Origin: Pseudomonas lijiangensis
Lineage (GTDB): Bacteria; Pseudomonadota; Gammaproteobacteria; Pseudomonadales; Pseudomonadaceae
Direction of reading: 5' to 3'
NCBI RefSeq assembly: GCF_018968705.1
Contig: NZ_CP076668.1
Span: forward strand, 3,917,001-3,981,000
Length of the DNA: 64,000 nucleotides
Both the position numbers and the translations under genes were made by a program. The number at the start of each line of letters is the position of its first letter. The stretch's first letter is position 1. The notes beneath the pieces are model-generated. The model did not search any database. It was not told where the DNA came from and worked only from the letters and a program-made list of their open reading frames with translations. Positions 44,818-55,857 of the stretch are shown here, piece after piece.

Positions 44818-46152
44818 TCATTCGTGAACCAGGTCGCCCGTTTCTCGATGCCCAGCCACGTCATGCAGGGAAATCTTCGAAGTCTCTGGTAACGCCAAGC
44901 CACCCACCAATGCCAGAGCCGCCACGGCAATCAGATAAAAGGCTGGCGACAGGTTGCTGCCGGTCGTGCTGATCAACCAGGTCGCCACCAGCGGCGCCGT
45001 GCCACCGAACAGGGTGTAAGCCATGTTGTACGTGATGGCCGAGGCCGTGTAGCGGGTACGGGTCGGGAAGGTTTCCGAAAGCAGCGCCGCCGTGACGACG
45101 CCACACAATACCGCGCCGACAGCCAACAGCATTACCCCGAAAATCGAAGCCGCGAACGATCCCGAACTGGCCATCAGGAAAGACGGAAACACCACCAGCA
45201 TCAGCAGGACACAGGCCGTGACCACCGTTGCGCGTCGCCCGACCTTGTCGGAATAAGCACCCGCCAGCGGACAGATCGCGGCCGCGAACAGCAAGGCAAT
45301 CAGCGACACCAGCAACGCCGTGGCCCGGCTCAAGCCACCGGCCACTTGCAGATAGGTGGCGAAGTACGTGGTGAACATATAGAACGACAGCGCCGTCAGG
45401 GAAATGAACGCCCCCAGGCAGCAAATGGCCCCGCCATGGTTGCGCAGGGTTTCCCTGAGGGGCGAATGGGCTACCGCATGTTCCTGTGCCACCGCCTGGA
45501 ATGCCGGGGTTTCGTCCAGCCTCCAGCGCAGGTACACACCGATCAGTCCCAGCGGTGCCGCGATCAGAAACGGCAGGCGCCAGCCCCAACTGCCCATGGT
45601 TTCCGCCGACAGCGACGCCTCCAGCGCATAGGCCACCACGGCTGCGGCAGCAAAGGCCGAAAAGGTCGAAACCGGCAGAAAGCTGCCGTACCAGGCACGC
45701 TGGTCCTGAGGCGCGTGCTCCATCAGGTAGGCGCATGCGCCAGCATATTCACCACCCGCCGAAAAACCCTGGGCGCAGCGAATGATGGTCAACAGAATCG
45801 GAGCGGTCACGCCGATGGCGGCATAAGTGGGCAACAGACCAATCAGGGTCGTGGCACCCGCCATCAACAGAATGGTGATGGCAAGCGTGCGCTTGCGACC
45901 GATTTTGTCACCCAGCATGCCAAAGAAAATCCCGCCCAGAGGCCGGAAGGCAAAGGCGACGGCAAAGACCGCAAAGGTTTTCAGCAGCGCTGCACTGGTG
46001 TCGGTACTTGGGAAGAATTGCAACGCGATGGTGGTCGCGAGAAAGCCATAGACTGCAAAGTCGAACCATTCGACAAAGTTACCCAGCGCGGCTGCCACGA
46101 TGACCTTTCTCAGAGTCGCAGGATCGACCTGCTCTACGACGGTGGTTGTCAT
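44818..46152 (-). CDS. MFS transporter, metabolite:H+ symporter (MHS) family
   Basis: 444 residues from ATG 46152, with GAGG 5 nt upstream; two earlier in-frame ATGs (46167, 46233) lack ribosome sites. AAALGNFVEWFDFAVYGFLATTIAL and FRPLGGIFFGMLGDKIGRKRTLAITI are hallmarks of the MHS family (alpha-ketoglutarate, proline/betaine, shikimate, citrate carriers). RCAQGFSAGGEYAGA is the cytoplasmic loop typical of this group. Neighbouring D-cysteine desulfhydrase-like gene may share a substrate, but the link is weak. Confidence 0.92.
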   Translation of the reverse strand: MTTTVVEQVDPATLRKVIVAAALGNFVEWFDFAVYGFLATTIALQFFPSTDTSAALLKTFAVFAVAFAFRPLGGIFFGMLGDKIGRKRTLAITILLMAGATTLIGLLPTYAAIGVTAPILLTIIRCAQGFSAGGEYAGACAYLMEHAPQDQRAWYGSFLPVSTFSAFAAAAVVAYALEASLSAETMGSWGWRLPFLIAAPLGLIGVYLRWRLDETPAFQAVAQEHAVAHSPLRETLRNHGGAICCLGAFISLTALSFYMFTTYFATYLQVAGGLSRATALLVSLIALLFAAAICPLAGAYSDKVGRRATVVTACVLLMLVVFPSFLMASSGSFAASIFGVMLLAVGAVLCGVVTAALLSETFPTRTRYTASAITYNMAYTLFGGTAPLVATWLISTTGSNLSPAFYLIAVAALALVGGLALPETSKISLHDVAGHRETGDLVHE

Positions 46153-46256
46153 GCTGACCTCGGCCATTGATGGGGGAATGGACCGATTATCAGGACAGTG
46201 AATGGAAGGCTTTACTCTGAAAGTGTCATCCACATAGTCAGGGACGACGCCCGACC

Positions 46257-47165
46257 TCAGGACATCATTGCCCGCCGACCTTGCAGGCCGCCGGTGTGAA
46301 CGAAAATCAGGCGAGTGCCCGGAATGAAGCGTCCGGCTGCCACTTCATGGTGCAGGGCCAGCAGTGCTTTGCCGGTGTAGAGCGGTTCCAGCGGGATACC
46401 ACTTTGCGCTTCACTGGCGGCGATAAACGCCAGCAGATGCGCATCGGTTTTCGCAAACCCGCCGCGACTGGCATCCAGCAATTGATAATCCGAAGACGAG
46501 CCCACCAGAGCTTCCACATTCCGGGCGACCCCATGATCATCCGGCACCGCCAGCGCGCCATAGACCGGGTGAGCACCCGCCTCCGCCAACACCAACCCGG
46601 CCAGCGTGGTTCCGGTACCCGCCGCCAGCCACCAACCGTGATAATCGTCCCAGCCCAGTGACTGCAACGGCTGCTTTATCAAATCCAGCAATCGGGCACA
46701 GCCCAGCGCACCGGGCATGCCGCCACCACCTTCCGGGATCGGATACAGCTCGGGATACTGCGCCAGCCAGGGCGACCAGAAGCCCTCCTCATGCCGGGCG
46801 CGATAACCGCCATAACCCAGCCAGTGCAATTGCATGCCGAAAGCGTGCAGATCAAGCACCGTAGGCGTCTGCTGCTCATGACCGCGCAACAGGCCCACCG
46901 TGGGAAAACCAAAACGCCTGCCCGCCGCCGCTATCGCATGCAAATGATTGGAATGAGCCCCCCCAAGGCTGACAACACCCGCCGCACCCCGCTGAACCGC
47001 GTAGGTCAGATGCTCGGTGAGCTTGAACCACTTGTTGCCGCTGATGAGAGGGTCGATCAGGTCCAGCCGCAGAATTGCGACTTCGATGGCTGCCTGTTTC
47101 AACCAGGGCAGTTCAAGGCGTTCGAGAGGGGCTATGGGTTGCCAGGCAAGTGCGTCATGGATCAT
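46257..47165 (-). CDS. PLP-dependent 1-aminocyclopropane-1-carboxylate deaminase/D-cysteine desulfhydrase family
   Basis: 302 residues. The PLP Lys is in ISGNKWFKLTEHL; LGGAHSNHLHAIAAAGRRFG and AAGTGTTLAGLVLA follow, and HTGGLQGRRAMM ends the protein. This is the fold-type II branch shared by ACC deaminase, D-cysteine desulfhydrase and similar D-amino-acid lyases. Without the family-specific residues the substrate cannot be decided; at 302 residues it is shorter than classical ACC deaminase (about 338). The MHS carrier downstream may import a related compound. Confidence 0.87.
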   Translation of the reverse strand: MIHDALAWQPIAPLERLELPWLKQAAIEVAILRLDLIDPLISGNKWFKLTEHLTYAVQRGAAGVVSLGGAHSNHLHAIAAAGRRFGFPTVGLLRGHEQQTPTVLDLHAFGMQLHWLGYGGYRARHEEGFWSPWLAQYPELYPIPEGGGGMPGALGCARLLDLIKQPLQSLGWDDYHGWWLAAGTGTTLAGLVLAEAGAHPVYGALAVPDDHGVARNVEALVGSSSDYQLLDASRGGFAKTDAHLLAFIAASEAQSGIPLEPLYTGKALLALHHEVAAGRFIPGTRLIFVHTGGLQGRRAMMS

Positions 47166-47221
47166 GGAGCGCAGTGTATCAGTAGGAGTAATGCTGATCA
47201 GTTAAGGTCATGAATTACTTT

Positions 47222-47308
47222 GTGGGAGGCAGCTTGCTGGCGACTTCAGCGTACGACGCAGAATATCTGCCGGTTTCAGGCCTTTTTCGCCAGCAAGCTG
47301 CCTCCCAC
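47222..47308. repeat. REP pair (REPIN)
   Basis: Inverted GTGGGAGGCAGCTTGCTGGC copies between the PLP-enzyme gene and fadH. Confidence 0.9.
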
Positions 47309-47365
47309 AAGTGTTGTTTGTGCCTTGACTGATCGGCATTAGTCAGTAAGCGAATTCATTGTTAC

Positions 47366-50749
<3,384 letters not shown>

Positions 50750-50751
50750 AC

Positions 50752-51873
50752 ATGCCTGACTTGACGCTGCGCCTCGGTGATCTGTCAGTTGGCTTTATCC
50801 AGAGCCTGGGAGATGCCGTGCGCAGTTTCGGCCATGATCCCGCCCCGCTTCTGGAGCAATACGGCCTGGACACGGCGCGTCTGAGCGAAGCCGGCGCACG
50901 CCTGTCGATCCCGCGTTATATGCGCCTCGGGTATGCGGCCATCCAGCTCACCGGGCAACCGGGACTGGGTTTGCGCATGGGGCAACTGAGTCGCCTCAGT
51001 CAGCTCGGGCTGGCGGGCGTCACGGCAGCCCAAGCACCGAATGTGCGGGAAGCGGCGCGGGTCCTGAGCCGTTTCGAGGCGCTGTATGGCTCCAACTATC
51101 GTGGTCAGTCCAGCTTTCATGAAGATGCAGAAGGTGCCTGGCTGCGCTTCTACTCCATCAGCCCTTACAACGCTTATAACCGCTTCGTGGTGGACTCGAT
51201 CCTCTGTGCCTGGATCAGCAACCTGTCTGCCCTGGCCGCCAACCCCTTGCGCGCTCAGCGGGTCGAGATCGAATTCGAAGCGCCCGACTACGCCGCCGAT
51301 TACAGCTTCATGAGCGACAACCCGGTGATCTTTGGCGCGGCGACCAACCAATTGCGTCTGGATCAGGCCAGCCTGGCGCTGCGCAATCCCGACCATTGTC
51401 CGAGCACATGGCAACATTTGCTGCAATTGTGTGAAAGGGAACTGGAACAGCTGACCCGCACCCGCAGCCTGCGTGAGCGCATCATTCAGTTGTTGGGACC
51501 GTTATTGAACGGTGGAAGGGAACCGGATCTGGAGGAAATCGCAGCACGGCTCAAGCTGCCGACCTGGACGCTACGCCGAAAACTGGCCGATGAAGGCACC
51601 CGCTTTCGCACCATCCTCAATGACACACGCCGTGATCTGGCGATGACTTACATCCGCGACACTGAACTGGCGTTCGGCGAGATCGCGTATCTATTGGGTT
51701 TTGCCTCGGCCGAAGCCTTTCAACGCGCCTTCAAACGCTGGAACAGCCAGACTCCGGGAGAGTTTCGCCGCAGCCAGCGTCAAAGCGCATGCCCCCCTCA
51801 CAGTTCGGTAGCGTCGTCGGAGGGCTCCAGCGGGTCCAGTTCAAAGGCGCGGGATTCCAGCAGTTCTTCTTGA
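50752..51873 (+). CDS. AraC-family transcriptional regulator (OruR/ToxR-like N-terminal domain)
   Basis: 373 residues. N-terminal domain of the arabinose-binding-like PF12625 type (from SVGFIQSLGDAVRSFGHD to about residue 205). The C-terminal AraC helix-turn-helix pair is at about 270-345 (EEIAARLKLPTWTLRRKLADEGTRFRTIL, LAFGEIAYLLGFASAEAFQRAFKRW). The family normally ends shortly after TPGEFRRSQR; here an extra serine-rich tail of about 30 residues follows, which is simply the antisense reading of a small gene on the other strand (51798-51884). Its start is 2 bp after the nitrilase-like gene, so it is cotranscribed. Confidence 0.88.
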   Translation: MPDLTLRLGDLSVGFIQSLGDAVRSFGHDPAPLLEQYGLDTARLSEAGARLSIPRYMRLGYAAIQLTGQPGLGLRMGQLSRLSQLGLAGVTAAQAPNVREAARVLSRFEALYGSNYRGQSSFHEDAEGAWLRFYSISPYNAYNRFVVDSILCAWISNLSALAANPLRAQRVEIEFEAPDYAADYSFMSDNPVIFGAATNQLRLDQASLALRNPDHCPSTWQHLLQLCERELEQLTRTRSLRERIIQLLGPLLNGGREPDLEEIAARLKLPTWTLRRKLADEGTRFRTILNDTRRDLAMTYIRDTELAFGEIAYLLGFASAEAFQRAFKRWNSQTPGEFRRSQRQSACPPHSSVASSEGSSGSSSKARDSSSSS

Positions 51874-51884
51874 TATTCGTCCAT
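51798..51884 (-). CDS. 28-residue acidic small protein
   Basis: Too short for a length-filtered ORF search. ATG 51884 is preceded by AAAGGA about 9 nt upstream; the protein starts MDEYQEELLESRAFELDPLE, is rich in Asp/Glu and ends DATEL before a TGA at 51800-51798. The start lies 11 nt beyond the AraC-type stop and the whole coding part overlaps its 3' end on the opposite strand. I recall similar short conserved proteins in pseudomonads, but this is not certain. The compact acidic composition and good ribosome site favour a real gene. Role unknown; it could bind a basic protein. Confidence 0.6.
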   Translation of the reverse strand: MDEYQEELLESRAFELDPLEPSDDATEL

Positions 51885-52037
51885 CGTTTAAGTCCTTTTG
51901 CGTGATTGATTACAGGGGTGGAAACACTGAAATAACTGACCACAGCCACCACAGTAAAGTGCCAATGTGAATAAAAATGTTACGCCTTATAAAAATACGA
52001 GCCCTGCTCAGAAGAATTTAGCGCACTCAATTCACTC

Positions 52038-52066
52038 TTGACTTGGCAGCACCTCCCGCCATAACC
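52038..52066 (+). promoter_or_regulatory. Candidate sigma-70 promoter of the ilvA leader
   Basis: TTGACT (52038-52043), 17 bp, ATAACC (52061-52066). The -35 is good and the -10 is weak. The predicted start would fall at about 52072-52075, right at the leader peptide ATG, which would make the leader mRNA leaderless or nearly so. Confidence 0.5.
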
Positions 52067-52074
52067 TCCGGCTC

Positions 52075-52140
52075 ATGAACGCAATAAAGCAAAACTTCGG
52101 CCAGATTATTATTACCGTCATTCCAGTCATGGCGGGTTAG
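52075..52140 (+). CDS. Isoleucine-rich leader peptide of ilvA (attenuator)
   Basis: ATG to TAG encodes 21 residues, MNAIKQNFGQIIITVIPVMA plus G. It contains three consecutive Ile codons and five in total, plus Val and Thr codons: exactly the amino acids tied to the IlvA pathway. Its last codons hold GGCGGGTT, which can pair with the 5' arm of the terminator at 52155. There is no good Shine-Dalgarno; the promoter position suggests translation from a very short or leaderless 5' end. Low Ile-tRNA charging would stall the ribosome at the Ile run and free the anti-terminator segment. Confidence 0.78.
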   Translation: MNAIKQNFGQIIITVIPVMAG

Positions 52141-52154
52141 CCGACGTTTGCAAA

Positions 52155-52185
52155 AAACCCGCCCTGGAGGCGGGTTTCTTCTGTC
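52155..52185 (+). terminator. Attenuator terminator before ilvA
   Basis: AAACCCGCC (52155-52163), loop CTGGA, GGCGGGTTT (52169-52177), then TTCTTCTGTCT. The competing anti-terminator is GGCGGGTT at 52131-52138 with AACCCGCC at 52156-52163. A further copy CCCGCCAT (52055-52062) is complementary to ATGGCGGG (52129-52136), but it probably lies upstream of the transcript start. Confidence 0.85.
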
Positions 52186-52217
52186 TCCCGGGCCACTTTC
52201 AGCACCAGGAGTCAGAC

Positions 52218-52301
52218 ATGATCATCATCCATCGCTCTATCGCGCCTCGCCTGCTTTCGAAGCTGATCATCCTGCCCTTGTCCAAGGGGTTGACGCGATG
52301 A
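52218..52301 (+). CDS. Second upstream ORF (27 residues), coupled to ilvA
   Basis: ATG 52218 is preceded by AGGAG at 52207-52211 (6-nt spacing), a strong ribosome site. Residues 2-4 are Ile-Ile-Ile, and Leu/Ile follow at 17-20 (LIILPL); six Ile codons in all. The TGA (52299-52301) overlaps the ilvA ATG (52298-52300) as ATGA, so ribosomes ending here can restart on ilvA. It may act as a translational sensor of isoleucine, or simply as a coupling ORF. It has no similarity that I recognise. Confidence 0.6.
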   Translation: MIIIHRSIAPRLLSKLIILPLSKGLTR

Positions 52302-53821
52302 CCGATCTGCTCAACCACTACGCCCGCAAGATCCTCACTTCCCGCGTCTATGACGTCGCTGTCGAAACCCCGCTGCAGGGCGCCCGCCAGCTTTCCGAGC
52401 GGCTGGCCAACCAGATATTGCTCAAGCGCGAAGACCTGCAACCGGTGTTCTCTTTCAAGATTCGCGGCGCCTATAACAAACTGGCGCAACTGAGCGCTGA
52501 GGAACTGAGCCGTGGCGTGGTGACGGCTTCGGCAGGCAACCATGCCCAAGGCCTGGCGCTGGCAGCCAAGGTGTTGGGCATCAAGGCCACTATCGTCATG
52601 CCCAAGACGACGCCCGAAATCAAGGTCGAAGGCGTCCGCTCCCGGGGCGCCCAGGTGGTGCTGCATGGCGACTCCTTCCCGGAAGCTTTGGCTTACTCCC
52701 TCAAGCTGGTGGACGAGCAAGGTTTTGTTTACATCCATCCTTACGATGACCCTGACACCATTGCCGGACAAGGCACGGTGGCCATGGAAATCCTGCGCCA
52801 GCAACCGGGCCAGCTGGATGCCATTTTCGTTCCGGTGGGCGGTGGCGGCCTGATTGCGGGCATCGCGGCCTACGTCAAATACCTGCGCCCGGATATCAAG
52901 GTCATTGGTGTCGAGCCGGACGACTCCAACTGCCTGCAAGCCGCCATGGCGGCGGGTGAGCGGGTGGTGTTGAATCAGGTCGGGCTGTTTGCCGATGGCG
53001 TGGCAGTGGCGCAGATCGGCCATCACACCTTCGAGGTCTGCCGTCACTACGTCGATGAAGTCATCACCGTCAGCACCGATGAAATCTGCGCGGCCATCAA
53101 GGACATCTACGACGACACCCGCTCCATCACCGAACCCGCCGGTGCGCTGGGCGTGGCCGGGATCAAGAAGTATGTAGAGCAACGTGGCATCAGCGGCCAG
53201 ACCCTGGTGGCCATCGATTCCGGTGCCAACGTCAACTTCGACCGCCTGCGCCATGTGGCCGAGCGCGCCGAGTTGGGTGAAGGTCGCGAAGCCATCATCG
53301 CCGTGACCATTCCCGAGCAGCCGGGCAGCTTCAAGGCCTTCTGCCAGGCCATCGGCAAGCGCCAGATCACTGAATTCAACTACCGCTACCACACCGACCG
53401 CGAGGCCCATATCTTCGTCGGCGTACAGACCCACCCGGACAACGACCCGCGCAGCGCCTTGATTTCAAGCCTGACGGAGCAAGGGTTCCCGGTGCTGGAC
53501 CTGACCGACAACGAACTGGCCAAGCTGCATATTCGGCATATGGTCGGTGGCCATGCCGAGCGGGTCAGCGATGAAGTGGTGCTGCGCTTCGAGTTTCCGG
53601 AGCGGCCGGGTGCGCTGTTCAACTTCCTGAACAAGCTGGGCGGGCGCTGGACCATCTCCATGTTCCACTACCGCAACCACGGCGCCGCCGATGGCCGCGT
53701 GGTGGCCGGGCTGGTGGTGCCGGAAGAAGAACGACATCTGGTGGGCGCAGCGCTGGACGAGATTGGCTATCCGTATTGGGATGAGAGCCAGAATCCGGCT
53801 TATAAGCTGTTTCTGGGGTAG
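52298..53821 (+). CDS. ilvA: Biosynthetic threonine ammonia-lyase (threonine dehydratase)
   Basis: 507 residues from ATG 52298, with AAGGGG 8 nt upstream; a start farther upstream at 52148 would include the leader. The PLP Lys is in FSFKIRGAYNKLA (Lys54), the Gly-rich phosphate loop is VGGGGLIAGIAAYVKYL, and SAGNHAQGLALAA also matches. Two ACT-like regulatory domains follow (about 325-400 and 420-500: TIPEQPGSFKAFCQAIGKR and FEFPERPGALFNFLNKLG), which place it with feedback-regulated IlvA rather than catabolic TdcB. It converts threonine to 2-oxobutanoate, the first step of isoleucine synthesis. Expression is probably controlled by the upstream attenuator. Confidence 0.96.
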   Translation: MTDLLNHYARKILTSRVYDVAVETPLQGARQLSERLANQILLKREDLQPVFSFKIRGAYNKLAQLSAEELSRGVVTASAGNHAQGLALAAKVLGIKATIVMPKTTPEIKVEGVRSRGAQVVLHGDSFPEALAYSLKLVDEQGFVYIHPYDDPDTIAGQGTVAMEILRQQPGQLDAIFVPVGGGGLIAGIAAYVKYLRPDIKVIGVEPDDSNCLQAAMAAGERVVLNQVGLFADGVAVAQIGHHTFEVCRHYVDEVITVSTDEICAAIKDIYDDTRSITEPAGALGVAGIKKYVEQRGISGQTLVAIDSGANVNFDRLRHVAERAELGEGREAIIAVTIPEQPGSFKAFCQAIGKRQITEFNYRYHTDREAHIFVGVQTHPDNDPRSALISSLTEQGFPVLDLTDNELAKLHIRHMVGGHAERVSDEVVLRFEFPERPGALFNFLNKLGGRWTISMFHYRNHGAADGRVVAGLVVPEEERHLVGAALDEIGYPYWDESQNPAYKLFLG

Positions 53822-53828
53822 GCAATCT

Positions 53829-53916
53829 GTAGGAGCGAATTCATTCGCGAAAAGCCATACATCCGAAGAGCATGTATCGCCTTCAATGATGTCATCGCGA
53901 ATGAATTCGCTCCCAC
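53829..53916. repeat. REP pair, second family (GCGAATTCATTCGC)
   Basis: GTAGGAGCGAATTCATTCGC and its inverted partner (GCGAATGAATTCGCTCCCAC) about 45 bp apart, after ilvA and before the convergent DUF2242 gene. A single degenerate copy is at 5391. Confidence 0.88.
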
Positions 53917-53933
53917 ACAGTTGGCGCTGCTCG

Positions 53934-54698
53934 CTACTGCTCTTCAACAGGCTCTGCGCTGAAAGTCGCAGGCTCCACAGGTGCAGCAACAGGTTCGCTG
54001 CTGACAGGCGTCGCTGGAGACTCCGGCACCACGTCAGCCTTCGGCGCTTCCTCAACCGGCTGGGGCGCCAGGGAAGCAGGTGCTGGAGTCGGGGCCTGCG
54101 CTGGAGCCGGTGCAGCCTCAGGCACACCCAGGTCAGTCTTGGGCTTCTCGACGATATGCGCAGCCTGCTTCACTTCCGGAGGCAGGAAGTTTTCCACCAG
54201 CGCGAAGAAGCGCTCATAGAACTTGGCCGAAGCAACGGTCTCGCTGGCAACCTTGACCATGGAGTCGTCGGTCGAGCCGATCGGCATCGATACCGAACCC
54301 AGCACACCGACACCCAGACTGGCGGAGTTATTGGTCTTCTTCAGTGCATAACGGTCCTGCAGGGCGTTGGCGAACATGGTCGAGCCAGCACCTCCTACAT
54401 CGGCTGCGCAAACCAGGTTGAAACTGATCTCGATATGCGTCTCGCCCGTCTGCTGGAAGCTCTTGCGCCCGCTGATCATTTTCGGGTCGTTGCTGGTGAT
54501 GATGTAGCCCTGACTCAGCAATGCACGCCGCCCCGCTTCACAGGACGAATCATCACTAGCCGGATAACTTCTGGAAAAAGTCCCTGCGTCATCGAAATGC
54601 TCGTGATCGTAAACAGCCTGCTTGGGCGACGAACAGCCAGCCATGACCAGCAGGACGGACGTCCAGCAGGCGGTACGAAGGTTCAGTAACTTAAACAT
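53934..54698 (-). CDS. DUF2242 lipoprotein
   Basis: 254 residues. The lipobox VMAGC (Cys22) marks an outer- or inner-membrane lipoprotein. The conserved domain (about 25-165) includes HFDDAGTFSRSYPASDDSSCEAGRRALLSQGYIITSNDPKMISGRKSFQ. The C-terminal third is a Pro/Ala/Glu-rich linker (PAPAQAPTPAPA repeats), probably extending to the cell wall. Function unknown. A single gene, convergent with ilvA. Confidence 0.88.
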   Translation of the reverse strand: MFKLLNLRTACWTSVLLVMAGCSSPKQAVYDHEHFDDAGTFSRSYPASDDSSCEAGRRALLSQGYIITSNDPKMISGRKSFQQTGETHIEISFNLVCAADVGGAGSTMFANALQDRYALKKTNNSASLGVGVLGSVSMPIGSTDDSMVKVASETVASAKFYERFFALVENFLPPEVKQAAHIVEKPKTDLGVPEAAPAPAQAPTPAPASLAPQPVEEAPKADVVPESPATPVSSEPVAAPVEPATFSAEPVEEQ

Positions 54699-54848
54699 CG
54701 AGAATCCTGGGGAAGATAGCTGTCAGCAGGGCTGTAGCGGGAAAACGTCGGTAAGTCTGCAACAAGGCCAGCACAGGATCAACGCAGACAGTGAAAAGAT
54801 GCTGATACAAATGGCGAAATTTTCGTGTCGAGGCTTTGCGAGCCCCCC

Positions 54849-55751
54849 TCAAGCCAGATCCCATACCGGTTCAGGCGCAAAACGTTCGGCCAGGAAGTCC
54901 AGCAGCGCCCGCAAGGCCGATGACATATGTTTGCGTGAGGTATAGACCGCATGAATGCTCAGCTCCATGGGCTGGTAGCGGATCAGCAGCGGCACCAGAC
55001 GACCACTCTTGATGAGCGGCGCGGCCAGGTAGGTGGGCAGCAGTGCAATGCCCGCCCCGCAAAGGGCCGCCTGCAGAGTGGTGATGGAATCATTGGTGCT
55101 GAGGTTGCCCTTCACTGCCACGCTATGGGGTACGCCCTTGCGGGTGAAATGCCAGAGGCTGCTGCTGTGATAGGTATGGGTCAGGCAGTTATGCAGGGCC
55201 AGGTCTTCAAGGCTGTCGGGGATCGAATGCTCTTCCAGATAAGCAGGCGAAGCACAGACCACCGACCGGCAGGTCGTCAGGCGGCGGGCAATCAGGTTGG
55301 GGTCCAGGTCGTTGGTGATGCGAATCGCCAGATCCAGCCCTTCGTCCACCAGATTCACTGTGCGATCTAGCAACACCATGTCGATGCGCACCTGGGAGTA
55401 GCGCCCCACAAATTCGGTGACGGCCTGGGTGAGCTGGGACTGACCAAACGAGGTGCTGGAGGTAATACGCAGCAAGCCTTTGGGCTCACTCTCGGGCGCG
55501 GCCACGACAGCGCGCATGTCGTCTGCCAGGTCGAGCATGCGCCGACACAGCGGCAGAACCTCGGCACCCGCTGCGGTCAGGTTCAGGCGTCTGGTCGTGC
55601 GGTGCATCAGCCGCGCACCGGTCCACTCTTCAAGCTCGGCGAGTAATCGGGAGATAACCGGCCGTGAAAGACCGAGCTTGTCCGCCGCTGTTGTCTGACT
55701 GCCGCAGTCTACGACTGTGACGAAAGCCTGCATGGCCTGTAACTTGTCCAT
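54849..55751 (-). CDS. LysR-family transcriptional regulator
   Basis: 300 residues. The N-terminal winged helix is MDKLQAMQAFVTVVDCGSQTTAADKLGLSRPVISRLLAELE, and the periplasmic-binding-like effector domain follows (from about residue 90). The N-terminal helix is slightly unusual in having DCGSQTTAADKL instead of the common GSFSAAA. It is divergent from the MBL-fold gene (106 bp between), the usual layout for a LysR protein and its target. The effector is unknown. Confidence 0.93.
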   Translation of the reverse strand: MDKLQAMQAFVTVVDCGSQTTAADKLGLSRPVISRLLAELEEWTGARLMHRTTRRLNLTAAGAEVLPLCRRMLDLADDMRAVVAAPESEPKGLLRITSSTSFGQSQLTQAVTEFVGRYSQVRIDMVLLDRTVNLVDEGLDLAIRITNDLDPNLIARRLTTCRSVVCASPAYLEEHSIPDSLEDLALHNCLTHTYHSSSLWHFTRKGVPHSVAVKGNLSTNDSITTLQAALCGAGIALLPTYLAAPLIKSGRLVPLLIRYQPMELSIHAVYTSRKHMSSALRALLDFLAERFAPEPVWDLA

Positions 55752-55857
55752 TATTCGACCGGTTTACGCAACAAACATGGGCCTAATCTAGCGTTTTTCA
55801 GGCTATAAATCTCAACTAATCTGGGCTTCTTTCAATACAGCCCGGATGGAGATTTTC

